Below are positions 62,210 through 64,000 of a stretch of 64,000 nt of DNA, piece after piece (position 1 is the first letter of the stretch; every line of letters begins with the position of its first letter). The position numbers and the translations under genes are program-made. The stretch spans positions 310,001-374,000 of the forward strand of contig JHWW01000001.1 in assembly GCA_000621985.1 (NCBI GenBank), written 5' to 3'. The notes below the pieces were generated by a model. That model ran no database searches and was not told the DNA's origin. It saw only the letters and a list, made by a program, of their open reading frames with translations. The stretch comes from Lachnospiraceae bacterium V9D3004 (GTDB taxonomy: Bacteria > Bacillota > Clostridia > Lachnospirales > Lachnospiraceae).

Positions 62210-64000
62210 ATGAACACACTGAAAAAGAGTGTCGCACTGATTCTTGCAGCTTCGATGACCTTAACGGGAATTGGCGCAGGAAGCACAGATGCGGCAAAAA
62301 AACCTAAGCTTAACAAGAAAAGCAAAACTATGACTGAAGGTGAGAAGTTCACGATCAGGATCCTTAACGCAGATAAGAAGGCGAAGGTTACATGGAAGAC
62401 AAGTAACAAAAAGAAGGTAAAGATCGTTAAAAAAGTATCCAAAGGCGAAAAAGCCTGTGCAGAGGTAAAGGCACTTAAGAAAGGAAAAGCTGTAATAACC
62501 GCACAGTACAAAGCCGGAACTGTAAAATATAAACTTCAATGCAGGGTGATTGTTATGAAAGAAGAATCAGATAGTGATATAACAAATGCGGCTAATACAC
62601 CGGGAAGCAATGATTCAAAGGCAACCGTTGACCCGAATAAAACCGTGACGCCGAATGTGACCGGAGTACCATCCGGTAACGTGACACCGAATGTGACTGA
62701 TGTACCGAAAGGAACCGATGCGCCGAAAGAAACCGACAAACCTGGTGATCCCGGTAATGAGACGTCCGAAGCCACACAGACACCAAAGCCTTCAGATCCG
62801 GGCGAGGCTACGCAGGTGCCGACGCCAAGACCTACGGATGTACCGATTGCAAAACCGACGGCAACGCCAACAACAAAACCGACGGTAGCACCGACAATAA
62901 AACCTACAGCAAAACCGACGGCAACACCTACAGCTGCCGCAAAGCCGACAGATCCTGTGATAGCCAGACCGACTCCGCCGGATAATGATCCCAATGCCGT
63001 AAAATGGGTCACAACATGGGGAACAGCCGAAGAGAAGAATGATATCAATGCAGACAGAATGCCTCAACTTCCGCTTAAGAATTCAACAATAAGACAGATA
63101 ATAAAAGTAACGACAGGCGGTAACTGGATCAAGTTCAGATTATCAAATCAATACGGACAGAGCGATGTTGTTGTTAATTCAATGCACATTGCAAAACAGG
63201 TTCAGGCAGACAAGTCGATCATTGATACCGATACGGATACGATCGTGACTGTAGGAGGCAGTGAGTCATTTACAATACCTAAGGGCAAGGTGATAGAAAC
63301 CGACGCAACCAATTTCAGTGTTGATGCATTGGAGAATGTGGCTGTATCCATGTATTTTACAAGTGGTCCAACTTCCAATGTGACAGGACACAGGGGCGCC
63401 AGGGCAACATCATATCAGGTTGCCGGTAACAGTGTAAGCGCTAAGGAATTCACTTCCCCGAAGACTACCACAAGCTGGTTCTTCCTTGCGGATGCATCCC
63501 TTTTGTCCAAAGAGACAGGCAGGGCAGTGGTATGTTTCGGCGACTCAATAACCGACGGATACGGAACAGATGCGGGTAATCTTGGTAAGAAGCCTGACAG
63601 TTATACGAGATGGGGAGATTATTTTGCAAAGAGACTTCAGGCCAATGAATCCACAAAAGATGTGGCCGTTATAAATGAAGGAATAGGCGCCAACGGAATG
63701 CTTGGCAGTTATCCAACCGATTCCGGAAAGAACAGATTCCTAAGAGATCTTACGGAGCATGACGGAGTAGCTTACTGCATCATATTGTTCGGTGTAAATG
63801 ATCTGGATAAATTACAGAACACAAGTAAATACAATCAGCTTCAGCCGGAATATGCAAAGATGGTTACCACGTGTCACAATTACGGTATCAAAGTGTATGC
63901 CGCGCCTATACTTCCTTTCGGAAAGAGCAGTTATTACAGCGAGAATTCCGAAAAAGTAAGGAATATGCTTAATGACTGGATGCGTGATACCGAAAAATCC
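62210..64000 (+). CDS. Secreted SGNH/GDSL hydrolase with Ig-like domain, 3'-truncated by window edge
   Basis: ATG 62210 is preferred (AAGGGGGA at 62193-62200, 9 nt upstream) over ATG 62204. 597 codons are visible with no stop. Signal peptide about 1-25, a Big_2-like domain (about 28-115), a long Pro/Thr linker with PTxKPT repeats (about 125-260), then a jelly-roll-like domain beginning WVTTWGTAEE and an SGNH hydrolase with block I GDSITDGYG (about 446), GxNG block in GANGM and block III FGVNDL. The His block is beyond the edge. Such enzymes are often carbohydrate esterases (for example acetyl-xylan type); the exact substrate is not shown. Confidence 0.9.
   Translation, partial: MNTLKKSVALILAASMTLTGIGAGSTDAAKKPKLNKKSKTMTEGEKFTIRILNADKKAKVTWKTSNKKKVKIVKKVSKGEKACAEVKALKKGKAVITAQYKAGTVKYKLQCRVIVMKEESDSDITNAANTPGSNDSKATVDPNKTVTPNVTGVPSGNVTPNVTDVPKGTDAPKETDKPGDPGNETSEATQTPKPSDPGEATQVPTPRPTDVPIAKPTATPTTKPTVAPTIKPTAKPTATPTAAAKPTDPVIARPTPPDNDPNAVKWVTTWGTAEEKNDINADRMPQLPLKNSTIRQIIKVTTGGNWIKFRLSNQYGQSDVVVNSMHIAKQVQADKSIIDTDTDTIVTVGGSESFTIPKGKVIETDATNFSVDALENVAVSMYFTSGPTSNVTGHRGARATSYQVAGNSVSAKEFTSPKTTTSWFFLADASLLSKETGRAVVCFGDSITDGYGTDAGNLGKKPDSYTRWGDYFAKRLQANESTKDVAVINEGIGANGMLGSYPTDSGKNRFLRDLTEHDGVAYCIILFGVNDLDKLQNTSKYNQLQPEYAKMVTTCHNYGIKVYAAPILPFGKSSYYSENSEKVRNMLNDWMRDTEKS

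Overview
The window looks like chromosome of a low-GC, motile, anaerobic Firmicute, most probably a Lachnospiraceae member of the Butyrivibrio/Roseburia kind. The reasons are the contiguous S10-spc-alpha ribosomal supercluster (rpsJ to rplQ, with secY, adk, map, infA and rpmJ inside, then ecfA1-ecfA2-ecfT-truA), a CIRCE-controlled hrcA-grpE-dnaK-dnaJ operon, a fused SecDF, a FliY-type flagellar switch protein, a reverse rubrerythrin, AGGAGG ribosome binding sites with frequent GTG/TTG starts, and many secreted Big_2/BspA-like surface proteins with Pro-Thr linkers. The genus is inference; no rRNA is present.

Layout. 1-10.5 kb: a tightly spaced plus-strand cluster of secreted LRR and Ig-like proteins, with two small cytoplasmic genes in the middle, one carrying a HEPN-type RNxxxH motif. 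It ends in a giant modular Ig protein whose FN3-like tail is out of frame. 10.5-15.8 kb: accessory genes (Rpn-type nuclease, diguanylate cyclase, reverse rubrerythrin, a broken DUF4160/DUF2442 pair, HNH nuclease, AAA-ATPase remnant). 15.8-24.2 kb: polysaccharide deacetylase divergent from secDF, then fliY, a PilZ gene and a convergent fliK-like gene. 24.2-34.1 kb: heat-shock operon, a conserved unknown, a zinc-ribbon/TPM membrane protein, an RNA methyltransferase-like gene and a secreted orphan. 34.1-54.3 kb: ribosomal supercluster, ECF transporter module and truA. 54.3-56.4 kb: tRNA-Pro and tRNA-Gly followed by a field of decayed genes around one intact transglutaminase-like gene. 56.4-64 kb: DUF6273/LRR surface protein, a second AAA-ATPase remnant, a C39-like peptidase, a VanRS-type two-component pair split by an inverted-repeat element, and a secreted SGNH hydrolase that runs off the right edge.

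The most interesting non-coding content is a set of structured repeats: two hairpin-rich elements with related ends (about 19.92-20.12 and 61.16-61.35 kb), a dispersed 75-bp structured repeat in two copies (22.1 and 50.8 kb), a 43-bp tandem repeat, and a long folded leader ahead of rpsJ with an early terminator-like hairpin. The best candidate for an undescribed protein system is the two-gene HEPN module at 4.3-5.2 kb, but nothing beyond motif and context supports a function.
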